Positions 41,922 to 50,778 of a DNA stretch of 54,904 nucleotides are shown here, piece after piece (position 1 is the stretch's first letter; each line of letters opens with the position of its first letter). The translations under genes were made by a program, and so were the position numbers. The DNA is taken from the NCBI GenBank assembly GCA_964599275.1, contig CAZRFK010000006.1, positions 1 through 54,904 on the forward strand, given 5' to 3'. This stretch comes from PUMD01 sp964599275. Its GTDB lineage: Bacteria; Bacillota; Sulfobacillia; SLMV01. A model generated the notes under the pieces. The model had not been told where the DNA came from, searched no databases, and saw only the letters and a list, made by a program, of their open reading frames with translations.

Positions 41922-43205
41922 TTGTTTGTCGACCGGGCAGAAATAGAGGTTAAAGGAGGAGACGGCGGTGACGGTGCTGTCTCCTTCCTGCGCGAAAAGC
42001 ATATCCCCAAAGGTGGCCCCGACGGTGGAGATGGAGGGGACGGTGGGGATGTTGTGCTTTTGGTTAAAGAGGGTAAGACAACTCTTTTGGATTTTCGCAA
42101 TCAGCGCAGATTTCCCGCCGAGGATGGCTCTGATGGTGGTAGAAAAAAACAGCAGGGCAAAAGCGGCGACGATTTGATAATTGAAGTTCCCCCTGGAACT
42201 GTGGTTTACGATGATCAGGAAAGGCTCATAGCTGATATGGTTGAAGAAGGTCAGCGCCATGTTGTTGCGAAAGGGGGACGTGGAGGAAGAGGAAACCGAC
42301 GTTTCAAATCCTCACGCCACCGAACTCCCCGTTTTGCGGAACAGGGTGAGCCGGGGGAGAAAAAAACTCTTCATCTGGAATTGAAGCTTTTAGCTGATGT
42401 AGGTCTGGTCGGTTTACCCAATGCCGGTAAATCCACCCTGCTGTCAGTTATTTCTGCTGCACGTCCGGAAATTGCCGATTATCCATTCACGACCCTGGAG
42501 CCCAATCTTGGAGTAGTCAAATTGGACTACGAGCGCAGTATAGTGGTTGCCGATTTACCCGGACTCATTGAGGGTGCCCATGAAGGAGTAGGGCTGGGGG
42601 ATGAGTTTTTACGACATGTGGAGAGAACAGGGGTTTTGCTTCATCTGGTAGACTTGGCAGATCCATCTGGGAAAGATCCCACTGAGGCTGTTCGGGATAT
42701 AGAAGAAGAACTTCGCAATTACGAGAGCCAGCTGTTGGATAAACCACGTCTTTTGGTGGGTAACAAGATCGATATACCAGCTGCTGAGCAAGCCTGGTCT
42801 GAATTTCAGGATTGGGCAAGACAGCGTGATCTCAAATGCACTGCAATTTCTGCGGTAACCGGTGAAGGGATAGACTCGCTCATACAGCAAACCTGGGAGA
42901 TGCTGCATAAACAGCGGCAGCGCGATAACGACACCACTGAACCTGAGGGTTTCAGGGTGTTTCGTGCCCGTGAGGAGGACAAACCCACCAGGATCACCCA
43001 ACAGGATGATGAATGGGTGGTGCAAGATCCGCGCTTTGAGCGCTGGGTAGCAATGACCGATCTTCAGAACGATGAGGCGGTTGATTATCTGAATCAGAGA
43101 CTCCAAAGAGCGGGACTTTATTCACAATTGGAAAAGGCAGGAGTGCAAAGAGGAGACACTGTCCGGATAGGGGAAGTTGAGTTTGAATATGAGCCGTGGG
43201 GATAA
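41922..43205 (+). CDS. obg: Obg GTPase
   Basis: ObgE/CgtA is a large-subunit-associated GTPase involved in ribosome assembly and stress signals. The 427-residue protein has the Gly-rich Obg domain (about 2-158, VKGGDGGDGAVSFLREK), the G domain (G1 GLPNAGKST near 166, G3 DLPGLIEGA, G4 NKID) and a C-terminal OCT domain (about 345-427). TTG 41922 gives the conserved MFVDRAEIEVKGG start with GGAG 8 bases upstream; longer frames from 41889 are unlikely. Confidence 0.95.
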   Translation: MFVDRAEIEVKGGDGGDGAVSFLREKHIPKGGPDGGDGGDGGDVVLLVKEGKTTLLDFRNQRRFPAEDGSDGGRKKQQGKSGDDLIIEVPPGTVVYDDQERLIADMVEEGQRHVVAKGGRGGRGNRRFKSSRHRTPRFAEQGEPGEKKTLHLELKLLADVGLVGLPNAGKSTLLSVISAARPEIADYPFTTLEPNLGVVKLDYERSIVVADLPGLIEGAHEGVGLGDEFLRHVERTGVLLHLVDLADPSGKDPTEAVRDIEEELRNYESQLLDKPRLLVGNKIDIPAAEQAWSEFQDWARQRDLKCTAISAVTGEGIDSLIQQTWEMLHKQRQRDNDTTEPEGFRVFRAREEDKPTRITQQDDEWVVQDPRFERWVAMTDLQNDEAVDYLNQRLQRAGLYSQLEKAGVQRGDTVRIGEVEFEYEPWG

Positions 43206-43845
43206 AGAGAACAGAATAGGATTGATGGGTGGCACTTTTGATCCAATTCACCATGGTCACCTCGTAACTGCTGAATCAGTTTATGAAAAGATTGAACTGG
43301 ATGAAGTTGTTTTCGTTCCATCTGGTGATCCCCCCCATAAGCCCACAGAAAATGTCACATGTTCGGAGCATCGATTAAAAATGGTTGAGATTGCTACTCA
43401 AAGCAATCCACATTTTTCTGTTTCGTCAGTTGAAGTACAAAGAGAGGGACCATCTTATACCATCGATACGGTGAGGTATTATAGCCAGAAATATCCTCAT
43501 AACAAGATATATTTTATCACCGGAGTTGATGCGGTGGTTAATATTCCCCAGTGGAAGAATACGGATGGACTTTTTGAACACTGCGAGATAATAGCAGCCA
43601 CTCGTCCTGGCTATCCAACCAAAAATTTCTTTCATTTCAGGGATCAACTGCCTCGCCACCAGCGGAAATCTTTACGCATTTTGGCTGTACCCGCTCTTTC
43701 CATCTCTTCAGCTGACCTTCGTCAGCGTCTATGGGAAGGAAAAAGTATTAAATATCTGGTTCCCGAGAATGTCGAAGAGTACATATATGAACATGAGCTG
43801 TACAGTTTCAGCAGCGAAATGACAAGTTTTTCCCGCTTTGAGTAG
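43189..43845 (+). CDS. nadD: nicotinate-nucleotide adenylyltransferase
   Basis: NadD adenylates nicotinate mononucleotide in NAD synthesis. The 218-residue protein has the nucleotidyltransferase motif GGTFDPIHHGHL and the C-terminal ISSADLRQRL (ISSTxxR-type). ATG 43189 overlaps the end of obg by 17 bases. In many Clostridia yqeK follows; here the next gene is the LCP protein. Confidence 0.95.
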   Translation: MSRGDKENRIGLMGGTFDPIHHGHLVTAESVYEKIELDEVVFVPSGDPPHKPTENVTCSEHRLKMVEIATQSNPHFSVSSVEVQREGPSYTIDTVRYYSQKYPHNKIYFITGVDAVVNIPQWKNTDGLFEHCEIIAATRPGYPTKNFFHFRDQLPRHQRKSLRILAVPALSISSADLRQRLWEGKSIKYLVPENVEEYIYEHELYSFSSEMTSFSRFE

Positions 43846-43947
43846 CTGCCCATAACCTGTTGGACAACTGTATTTGTGATAAACTATTAATAAGTAAAAC
43901 AGGCTATCGTAATTGACTTTAGTTAAGATATACACGCTGATATTGAA

Positions 43948-45243
43948 ATGAATACGAAAAAGATTGAGTGGTGTCATGTGACACGTTCTTCGGACAAACG
44001 ACGTTCTAAGCTGAAAAGAGCTTTATTTGGGACAGTTGTGGGCTTTATTGTACTGATAGCTATTGGAGTGGCAGCAATTAATTTCTTTTTGCTTGGGTTG
44101 AATCCGGAGAATGAAGACACTATAGCTAGGCAGATACCCACTCCAGAGCCCGGTGAGAGGATCAACATATTGGTGCTGGGAGTAGATGCTGCTCAGCGTT
44201 CTGATATCGGAGGATTCATACCATCGCGGTCGGACACAGTATTGTTGGTGTCTGTTGATCCTCTAACAACTGAGGTTAATGCCCTGTTTATACCACGCGA
44301 TACCCGGGTAGAAATAGCTGGACGCCCAACAAAAGAGAAGATCTCACATGCTCATGCGCATGGAGGAATTGAGAGAGCGATCGACACAGTAACAAATCTT
44401 CTGGATGTACCCATCCATTATTACGTGAGGCTTGATTTTTCAGGTTTTGCTGAGATCGTTGATGCTGTCGGTGGAGTGCGGTTGACGGTTGAAGATGATA
44501 TGGAATATGAAGATCCAACTCAGGATCTTTATATAAATATCCCGGCCGGAGAACATGATATGGATGGCGAGACGGCTTTGAATTATGTAAGGTTCAGAAA
44601 TGGTTCGGATATTGAGCGGATCGAGAGGCAGGAAAAGTTCATCCATCGATTTGTGGAGCAGGTGCTTGCAATAAGAAGCATCCAGAATGTGACTGACCTT
44701 GCGCGCAGTGTAAGCACCCATGTTGATACAAATCTTCCTCCGAGCCGCATAGTTTCTCTCAGTAAAAAGGCTTTGAGCATGTCCACCGATGATGTGGATA
44801 TGGAAATGGTGCCGGGGTCAGCTGATTACCTGGACGGTATAAGCTATTGGTTCCCTGATGAGGCGAAAAAGGAGGAACTTGTTGACACGTTAGTCCTAGG
44901 TGTCAAAAGGCCTGAGAATGCTGACATTAACGTTGAGGTGTTGAATGGAGGTGGAGTTCCAGGAGCTGCCAGCGAGGTTGCCGAGCAGCTTGAGGATTTG
45001 GGTTATAATGTAATCAGGGTGAACAATGCCCAGGAAATGGGTAGTGAAAAATATGATGCCACCAGAGTTATAAACCATACTGATGAGAAGCTGAATGGAC
45101 AGTTAATGGTACGTGCTCTGCGAAGTTTCCTTGCCGAGGAGCAGGCGATAAATCTTTACCGGGCTTCTGAGACTTCAAATTCTCAAGACTCAGAGGATGA
45201 GATAATGGGGGATATCGTAGTGTATGTGGGTGCTGACTTTTAA
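43948..45243 (+). CDS. LytR-CpsA-Psr (LCP) family cell-wall polymer transferase
   Basis: LCP proteins attach wall teichoic acids or other glycopolymers to peptidoglycan. The 431-residue protein has a basic N-terminus, one transmembrane helix (about 27-50), the LCP domain (about 80-230) with RSDTVLLVSVDP, FIPRDTRVEI and ETALNYVRFRN, and a C-terminal LytR_C domain (about 330-400, INVEVLNGGGVPGAASEVAEQLEDLG). ATG 43948 has a weak site; GTG 43978 is an alternative start. Confidence 0.92.
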   Translation: MNTKKIEWCHVTRSSDKRRSKLKRALFGTVVGFIVLIAIGVAAINFFLLGLNPENEDTIARQIPTPEPGERINILVLGVDAAQRSDIGGFIPSRSDTVLLVSVDPLTTEVNALFIPRDTRVEIAGRPTKEKISHAHAHGGIERAIDTVTNLLDVPIHYYVRLDFSGFAEIVDAVGGVRLTVEDDMEYEDPTQDLYINIPAGEHDMDGETALNYVRFRNGSDIERIERQEKFIHRFVEQVLAIRSIQNVTDLARSVSTHVDTNLPPSRIVSLSKKALSMSTDDVDMEMVPGSADYLDGISYWFPDEAKKEELVDTLVLGVKRPENADINVEVLNGGGVPGAASEVAEQLEDLGYNVIRVNNAQEMGSEKYDATRVINHTDEKLNGQLMVRALRSFLAEEQAINLYRASETSNSQDSEDEIMGDIVVYVGADF

Positions 45244-45270
45244 CAGATATAGTAGAAGGGGGCTCTGGAT

Positions 45271-45630
45271 TTGAATCCAAAAGACAAAGTGCTGCGCATT
45301 GCCGAAGCTTGTGAGGACAGAAAGGCTCAGGATGTGGTCATCCTTGACCTCAATGGCCTGACGCTCATAGCTGATTATTTTGTGATCTGTCATGGTAACT
45401 CAGATGTTCATATGGATGCTATAACCGACGGCATCCGGGAAATCTTAAAGGAGATCGGTGACAAGGAAGACTATCGCGTTGAAGGAAATCGTTCCCAGGG
45501 TTGGATACTGATAGACTGCGGCGATGTCATAGCACACGTCTTTTCTTCAGATGACCGGGAATATTATGCATTGGAGCGTTTATGGGGTGATGCTAAGGAG
45601 CTTTCCGCGGATATAGCAGCCTCGAAATAA
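45271..45630 (+). CDS. rsfS: ribosomal silencing factor RsfS
   Basis: RsfS binds L14 and stops subunit joining when nutrients are short. The 119-residue protein has the family block VVILDLNGLTLIADYFVICHGNSDVH and GWILIDCGDVIAHVFSSDDREYYALERLWGDA. TTG 45271 has GAAGGGGG upstream. It closes the long conserved gene series, 22 bases before the tRNA-Ala promoter. Confidence 0.96.
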   Translation: MNPKDKVLRIAEACEDRKAQDVVILDLNGLTLIADYFVICHGNSDVHMDAITDGIREILKEIGDKEDYRVEGNRSQGWILIDCGDVIAHVFSSDDREYYALERLWGDAKELSADIAASK

Positions 45631-45651
45631 TTTGACCGACAGAGAAATTGC

Positions 45652-45680
45652 TTGACGCTAAAGATAGATCCTTTTATAAT
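45652..45680 (+). promoter_or_regulatory. sigma-A promoter of tRNA-Ala
   Basis: TTGACG (45652-45657) and TATAAT (45675-45680) are separated by exactly 17 bases and lie 33 bases before the tRNA gene. Confidence 0.88.
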
Positions 45681-45712
45681 TATAATTGTCGTTAGGCAAT
45701 CAAATATTTTCT

Positions 45713-45785
45713 GGGGCGGTAGCTCAGTTGGGAGAGCGCATGAATGGCATTCATGAGGTCGTGGGTTCGACCCCCATCCGCTCCA
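45713..45785 (+). tRNA. tRNA-Ala (anticodon GGC)
   Basis: The 73-base gene has acceptor stem GGGGCGG/CCGCTCC including the G3-U70 pair that defines tRNA-Ala. The anticodon stem CATGA/TCATG holds loop ATGGCAT, anticodon GGC. The T-arm is GTGGGTTCGACCCCCAT. CCA is not encoded. A tyrosine-recombinase remnant begins 101 bases downstream, so this gene was probably an integration site. Confidence 0.97.
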
Positions 45786-45886
45786 CACCGCATAACCCCT
45801 GAGATGAAAGGCAGATCGCGGAACTGCGAATCGCACTGACAGTCCCGCGACCCCCAAAATGGGCACAAGTTGGGCGCAACGGTGTT

Positions 45887-46102
45887 TCACGCCTTGCCCG
45901 ACAGGTGTATTTCCAGGGCTTCTGCGGTTTCTTTTTGGTCGTCTGGAGATACGTGACCGTAGGTGTTCAGGGTGGTGGACACATCTCTGTGTCCCAGCCT
46001 TTCGCTGACTACTTTGGGGTGTTTTCCCTGCTGAAGCATTAAAGTTGCATGCGTATGCCTCAGATCATGAAAAGTGATGTCTGACAGCTGGGTTTGTTGC
46101 AT
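45887..46102 (-). pseudogene. C-terminal remnant of a tyrosine recombinase (integrase)
   Basis: Only about 70 residues remain. They carry the box II HDLRHTHATLML (catalytic Arg) and the final GHRDVSTTLNTYGHVSPDDQ with the nucleophilic Tyr, both typical of phage or ICE integrases. The N-terminal two-thirds and the first catalytic Arg are gone; sequence of another kind begins at about 46100. It points toward the tRNA-Ala gene, the normal layout of an element integrated at a tRNA 3' end. No second copy of the tRNA end was found in the window. Confidence 0.85.
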
Positions 46103-46104
46103 AA

Positions 46105-46320
46105 GCTGGCCGAAATGTCTACTGTTGTCGCCAGAGTACTGATTGCGGAGTTACCCGCCTGTTTGTTTACTAACTGAGCTATCCTCACATTATGACCTAT
46201 CCTCCGGAGCTCAAGTCCGTAGAAATTTTTAGCCTGAACACACTCGAATTTGGGGAGAGACCGTAGTTTTTGTGCTAAGAGTTTGTATCGTGAAGCTAAA
46301 ATCACCAATAGACCGTGCAA
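46105..46320 (-). pseudogene. possible IS110-type transposase fragment
   Basis: A minus-strand frame reads LASRYKLLAQKLRSLPKFECV, then FYGLELRRIGHNVRIA. This is similar in pattern to the (H)YWARELxxLGHxVRLI region of IS110-family transposases. Neither end is complete and the neighbouring blocks do not follow the family. The identification is weak. Confidence 0.35.
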
Positions 46321-46353
46321 GATGCCAAGGGTGATGGGGGTTTGGCCGGCCGG

Positions 46354-46533
46354 TCACTTTCCTTCATCGAGCCATTCATCAATGTCGAAGCGAAACAGTC
46401 TGGCGGCGACCTGGTCCCACAAAGCTTCCTCCACTAAAACCCTCTTGTTTCTTGCGACTAGAGTCCTGTAATCTTCCTCGTATAATCCGCGATATATCCC
46501 GTATTGCTCCTCGTGTTCATTCAGAACCGGTTT
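46354..46533 (-). pseudogene. unrecognised ORF fragment
   Basis: About 59 codons are open on the minus strand with coding-like composition. They read NEHEEQYGIYRGLYEEDYRT, then VLVEEALWDQVAARLFRFDI, and end EWLDEGK and TGA at 46354. No start codon with a ribosome site is visible and a stop precedes it, so it looks like the tail of a lost gene. The family is not recognised. Confidence 0.35.
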
Positions 46534-46559
46534 TCAGCGATTCGGGCAAATAGCATAGA

Positions 46560-46959
46560 TCAATTATTGATTGGTAATAATTGCCTAGATTTTTTCTCAG
46601 GAGTCCGCTGCTTGCGCTTCTTACCTATTCGCTTTTCCCTATTAAGATACGCTTGTGTTAGTTTGAGGGGTTGAGAAGGTGTCTTTAGAGGTAGGGCGGG
46701 AGGGTGGGCTTGGTGGACTTCGGTCAACCTGTAGGGTTCGGTTTCCTTCCAGAAGGGAATCACTTCAACCTCGCAGAAAAGGTCTGAGGATGGGTAACGC
46801 GTCATTTCCCTTGCGGCCCGGTATCGACGGGAAACGCTATCTGGGAGACTGCGGCCCATCCTCAGTCTCATCATCCGACGTGCCGATAGAAGGTTGCGAA
46901 CCAACGCTGCCAAATCCTACAAAAACCTCTTTTCGATCTGTCTCACAGGCTCAGAAACA
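46560..46959 (-). mobile_element. decayed IS3-family element (left end and start of orfA)
   Basis: On the minus strand the start of orfA is recognisable (46565-46645, GKKRKQRTPEKK) and matches GKNHKQRTPEKK of the IS copy at 53708, but its ATG has become ATA and the frame soon fails. The left terminal block at 46907-46959 closely matches the inverted 53603-53655. About 215 extra bases lie between these two parts relative to the intact copy. The end at 46959 abuts the msrA fragment. Confidence 0.65.
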
Positions 46960-47166
46960 TTGTATCGAACCGGAATTTACTATCAGGATGAGACAGACGT
47001 CATAGAGAAAGTGATGGCAGATATTCAACTCGAATACGATATTTCCTTAGTAAGGAAAGTGGAGCCGCTGGCAGGTTTCCATCCGGCGGAAGAGTATCAC
47101 CAGAATTATCTTGATAAGAATCCGAGAGGGTACTGTCACATCGACTTTTCCCCCCTGCACAAGTAG
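46960..47166 (+). pseudogene. msrA: C-terminal fragment of methionine sulfoxide reductase MsrA
   Basis: About 68 codons encode the MsrA tail: YRTGIYYQDE, then VEPLAGFHPAEEYHQNYL, then NPRGYCHIDFSPLHK. The N-terminal half, with the catalytic GCFW motif, is missing, and the fragment starts exactly where the IS-like terminus (to 46959) ends. The insertion therefore probably removed or displaced the front of the gene. Confidence 0.85.
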
Positions 47167-47692
47167 AGATTCACTTGCATTTAGGTAAGTGTTGTTATCA
47201 TTTAAACTCGACATGATATTCTTGCTGAGAAACGAACTGTCATTCAGTATAGGTCACGCAAGGCTCCGTACGAAAACGAGCAGAGTTGGGGATTCGCATC
47301 TGAGTAGGTCTTCAATGACTGTCCGCCATATTGGAGAGTGCAGCGATATTGCATAAAAAGCGCCGCACTGAACTTCATATCCTTGGAAAAATGGAGAAGA
47401 GATTTGGGTATCTGGGCCAATGTTAGATGAATAGCAAAAGGACTTTTGCCTTAATGACTGGATATTTTAGTGTTCAGGATAAAGGAACCTGACTCTTATT
47501 ATTTTGTCATCTGGGTGAATAGTAGACGAGTTATGATCTAGCAATTTTCCTCTTTAAAATTTTTAGGAGGATATGATGCGTCAGCCAGCGAAATGTTACA
47601 AATGCAGACTACCACCTATTTACTTGTAGCATTTTGTGATTGTAGGTCCAATTTGGATATCTTAGGTGATGAATTGTTGGGGAGGTGAAGAA
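47167..47692. other. gene-poor spacer
   Basis: No gene, known RNA or repeat was recognised; frames are short on both strands. Confidence 0.5.
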
Positions 47693-47812
47693 ATGCCGGC
47701 TAAAAAAGGCGAAGTTTACAGATGCGAAAAGTGTGATAACGTTGTGAAGGTTGTGGAAGGTGGAGCAGGGACACTGGTATGCTGTGGTCAACCGATGGAT
47801 TTGCAGGACTGA
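47693..47812 (+). CDS. desulforedoxin
   Basis: This 39-residue iron protein has the desulforedoxin fold. The four iron ligands are in CEKC (about residues 11-14) and the adjacent pair CC (30-31), with the family phrase GEVYRCEKCDNVVKVVEGG and GTLVCCGQPM. Desulforedoxins are small electron carriers of anaerobes and also the N-terminal domain of desulfoferrodoxin; here no superoxide-reductase domain follows. ATG 47693 has GGGAGGTG upstream and an intrinsic terminator follows. Confidence 0.92.
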   Translation: MPAKKGEVYRCEKCDNVVKVVEGGAGTLVCCGQPMDLQD

Positions 47813-47826
47813 GTAGCCCAGATTCA

Positions 47827-47862
47827 GGGCCCGTTAGCCTCGCCCGATGCGGGCCCTTCTTC
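47827..47862 (+). terminator. intrinsic terminator of desulforedoxin gene
   Basis: GGGCCCG (47827-47833) pairs with CGGGCCC (47850-47856) and is followed by TTCTTC. Confidence 0.7.
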
Positions 47863-48025
47863 CGCTTCTGGAGAATGAAATAAGTAAGAATTTTGTTTGA
47901 TTTTAGTTTAGGAAGAGAACTATATGAGAGATTGAATATAACATAATTAGAGCAGTTGAGTATTTTTGGCCTGCCTAGGACCAACCGCTCTTTACATCTT
48001 TCATAGATTCAAATGAGGGTAGGGA

Positions 48026-49045
48026 TTAGTTTTCGCCACTGAGTGTATCTATAAAAGTATCAACCAGCTGTGGGTCAAATTGGGTGTCAGCATAACGCAG
48101 AAGTACGGATAGCGCCTCTTGCCTATTTAATGCTTCACTGTATGCTCGATTTCCGGTCATAACGTCGTAGGCATATATTATAGCAGTAATGTGTCAGATA
48201 ATTGGGATATCTTCCCCCTGCAGACCGTCCGGGTATCCACTACCAATCCCACCACTCGTGATGATGATAACCCCTTTGGCCACTTGCGAGAAATCATCCG
48301 TGCGGATGGCGATGCGGTATCCTATTATGGGATGATCTTTAATGGTCGCCCACTCTCTATCTGTTAGTGCTCCCGGCTTGGTGAGTGTATTTTCAGAGAT
48401 GTTGATATTGCCGATATCATGCAGAGTGATGAGTAGTTTTAACTTCTCTATATCCGTCGATTCCAAGTTTATGGATTCAGCCATCTTAAGTGCTAATTTA
48501 TTCATGCTGCTGATATGTTTTTGGATTTCACGGGATTTTCGCTCCAGGGTTTTCATCAATGTTGACAGCTGTCTATCCTTGACTCTCGAGTCATTTGACA
48601 TCTTCTTCCGGTACATGCGATCTTCGGCCTTGTTTATAATATCTCTGATATCGTGCTCTGCACTGATTCTGGTAGCGCATCCCAGTGCCAGGGATAAGGG
48701 CATGCTCGCTTCCTCTTCGCGGTAGTACTGTTGGATTATCTCAGCAGCTTCTTTAAGCAGTTTATCTCCCGCTAAATGTCCGAAGGAATCATTGCCGTTT
48801 CCAAACCACAATCGCTCTAAGCGTTTGGTAGCACTATCATGAAATTTTGTGCTATATGTTTGTGGCAAAGTTGTCAGTGGTGATGGCATTCTGAGATGCT
48901 TTGCGGGTTCATGCTTTCCTATGTGAATGTGGATACCGAGTTTTTGCAAAAGCGGAATATTCAGCTTGAATTTCATCCGTTCTTGAGCTGAGGAAGAGGT
49001 TTGACATGACCTGAACAATTGTCGGAACAAAACCACTTCTGCCAA
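48026..49045 (-). pseudogene. decayed GGDEF/HD-GYP (cyclic-di-GMP) gene
   Basis: A minus-strand gene remnant once encoded a diguanylate cyclase-like domain fused to an HD-GYP phosphodiesterase. The GGDEF part keeps FGHLAGDKLLKEAAEI and PLSLALGCATR...AEDRMYRKK, but the segment with the GGDEF motif is deleted. The HD part has HDIGN where HDIGK is usual, the HHExxDGxGYP block is corrupted to ITSGGIGSGYPDGL, and a stop at 48194 interrupts it. After a frameshift the C-terminus continues (AYDVMTGNRAYSEALNRQEA) to TAA at 48026. Confidence 0.85.
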
Positions 49046-49066
49046 TCGACTTCATCCAAACGCAGT

Positions 49067-49831
49067 TTACTGTCTGACCACTACTCCTCTTTTAGCAAGA
49101 TATTCTTTGACTTGTTGAATTTCGTACCGACCATAATGAAATATGCTCGCAGCAAGGACAGCATCTGCACCCGCCTCAAAAGCAGCCAACATGTGATCTG
49201 GACCGCCTGCTCCTCCAGATGCGATGACGGGAACTGAAACTCTTTTATTCAGTGCTTCCAGTAGTTCAAGATCATAACCATCCTGTGTTCCATCCCTGTC
49301 TACGCTGGTGACCAGGAGCTCTCCTGCTCCTAGCTCAACTGTCTTTTCAGCCCATCTCAGGGCATCCAGCCCTGCGCTTTCAGAGCCGCCGTGTGTTCGC
49401 ACATCCCAAACGCGTTGCCTATTAGAATTCACTCGTTTCGCATCGATGGCTACAACAATGCACTGGCTACCAAATTTTTGTGATGAACGACAGATCAGGG
49501 AAGGATTTTGCACTGCTGCTGTGTTAATTGAAACTTTGTCCGCTCCCGATCTAAGTATGGTTCGTATATCATCAGCATTTTTTATTCCCCCGCCGACTGT
49601 CAGGGGGATTGATACTCCCGCAGCCACTCTCTCGACCCAGTCTACAGTCGTGCTGCGATCCTGTAGCGTGGCTGAAATATCCAAAAACACCAGTTCATCC
49701 GCTCCGGCTTCACAATAGGCCGAGGCCAGCTCTACCGGGTTTCCAGCATCTCTTAATTCGACAAAATTGATTCCTTTCACCACACGCCCATCTGAAACAT
49801 CCAGACAGGGAATTATGCGTTTTGCGAGCAT
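49067..49831 (-). CDS. hisF: imidazole glycerol phosphate synthase cyclase subunit HisF
   Basis: HisF uses ammonia from HisH to close the imidazole ring in histidine synthesis. The 254-residue (beta/alpha)8 barrel has catalytic Asp11 (IIPCLDVSDGRVVKG) and the second Asp in VVAIDAKR (about 130). The phosphate-binding VGGGIK and SGGAGG are intact. ATG 49831 is chosen over GTG 49834 by spacing from AAAGGTGATGAG. hisH lies 332 bases upstream on the same strand; hisA, usually between them, is absent. Confidence 0.95.
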   Translation of the reverse strand: MLAKRIIPCLDVSDGRVVKGINFVELRDAGNPVELASAYCEAGADELVFLDISATLQDRSTTVDWVERVAAGVSIPLTVGGGIKNADDIRTILRSGADKVSINTAAVQNPSLICRSSQKFGSQCIVVAIDAKRVNSNRQRVWDVRTHGGSESAGLDALRWAEKTVELGAGELLVTSVDRDGTQDGYDLELLEALNKRVSVPVIASGGAGGPDHMLAAFEAGADAVLAASIFHYGRYEIQQVKEYLAKRGVVVRQ

Positions 49832-50163
49832 CACTCATCACCTTTCCGATATTTTAAGCAGCAATCCGTCAAATAATGTTCTTCAGGAATTTTTCTCGTC
49901 TGACGTTAGATAAGTTCAAGAGAAGTTCATTTACGCAATTTGAGGTGCTTCAGAGTCTCTTTCTCCAGAAGATATGACCCGCACACCGGTCTGCAATATT
50001 TTGCGGAGCATCCGAAGATTCAGGTTTGTGAGCATCCCAGTACGGGGAGTATAGTTCGCCTTACTCCCTACACAATGCGTCTTTTGAGCTGCTTACTAAA
50101 TTTCGGCCTACAAGAGCTTTCTGTCCAATTTCGCATGGATACCTCTATATGGTATCACTTGCG
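49832..50163. other. non-coding gap between hisH and hisF
   Basis: The 332-base gap is where hisA often lies. No HisA motif was found in any frame. It may be debris or spacer. Confidence 0.45.
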
Positions 50164-50778
50164 TCAAAGCTCCTCCTTGGTAATCAAAGCAAAATTTTTC
50201 AAAAGCCGCAGACCGTTTGACCCACTTTTTTCTGGGTGAAATTGAACACCCCACACATTTTTCCGCGCGACAACGCTGGCAAAAGAGGTTCCGTAATCGG
50301 TCATTCCTATAGTCCGGTTTTTATCTGTAGGAAGATAATATGAATGTACAAAATACATGTATGACTCAGAGTCCAGCCCGGCAAGGAGGGAGTTTTCCTC
50401 CATGAATTTCACTCGATTCCAACCCATGTGAGGAACTTTTAAGTTACCATTGAATCTTACTGCAATGCCCTCGAATAGACCTAATCCCCTTTTGTGTTCT
50501 GAAGACTCTTCACTGGTTTCTGCCATCATTTGCATTCCCAGACATATGCCGAGCACCGGTATGCCAGCGGCGCACTTTTTGGATAGGGTTGCAACAAGTC
50601 CTCTATTTTGCAAGGCAGTGATCCCTGCATCGAAAGATCCCACACCTGGAAGAACAATCCCGGATGCCCCTTGCAGATCCTCGGCGACAGAAGCCACTTT
50701 GCAGTCTGTTTTAATCCGGTCAAAGGCATTCACGATACTCCGCACATTATTGAGACCGTAATCGATAATAGTGATCAT
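50164..50778 (-). CDS. hisH: imidazole glycerol phosphate synthase glutaminase subunit HisH
   Basis: HisH is a class I glutamine amidotransferase that feeds ammonia to HisF. The 204-residue protein has the nucleophile in GICLGMQMM (Cys about 80) and the His-x-Glu pair in GVQFHPEKSG. Further blocks are VLPGVGSFDAG and MGWNRV. ATG 50778 has AAAGGAG upstream. No other his genes are visible in the window. Confidence 0.95.
   Translation of the reverse strand: MITIIDYGLNNVRSIVNAFDRIKTDCKVASVAEDLQGASGIVLPGVGSFDAGITALQNRGLVATLSKKCAAGIPVLGICLGMQMMAETSEESSEHKRGLGLFEGIAVRFNGNLKVPHMGWNRVKFMEENSLLAGLDSESYMYFVHSYYLPTDKNRTIGMTDYGTSFASVVARKNVWGVQFHPEKSGSNGLRLLKNFALITKEEL

Noticed and set aside
46679..47005. 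Plus-strand frame across the IS remnant
   Set aside because: It spans unrelated parts (IS debris and an off-frame stretch of msrA) and has no coherent protein features.
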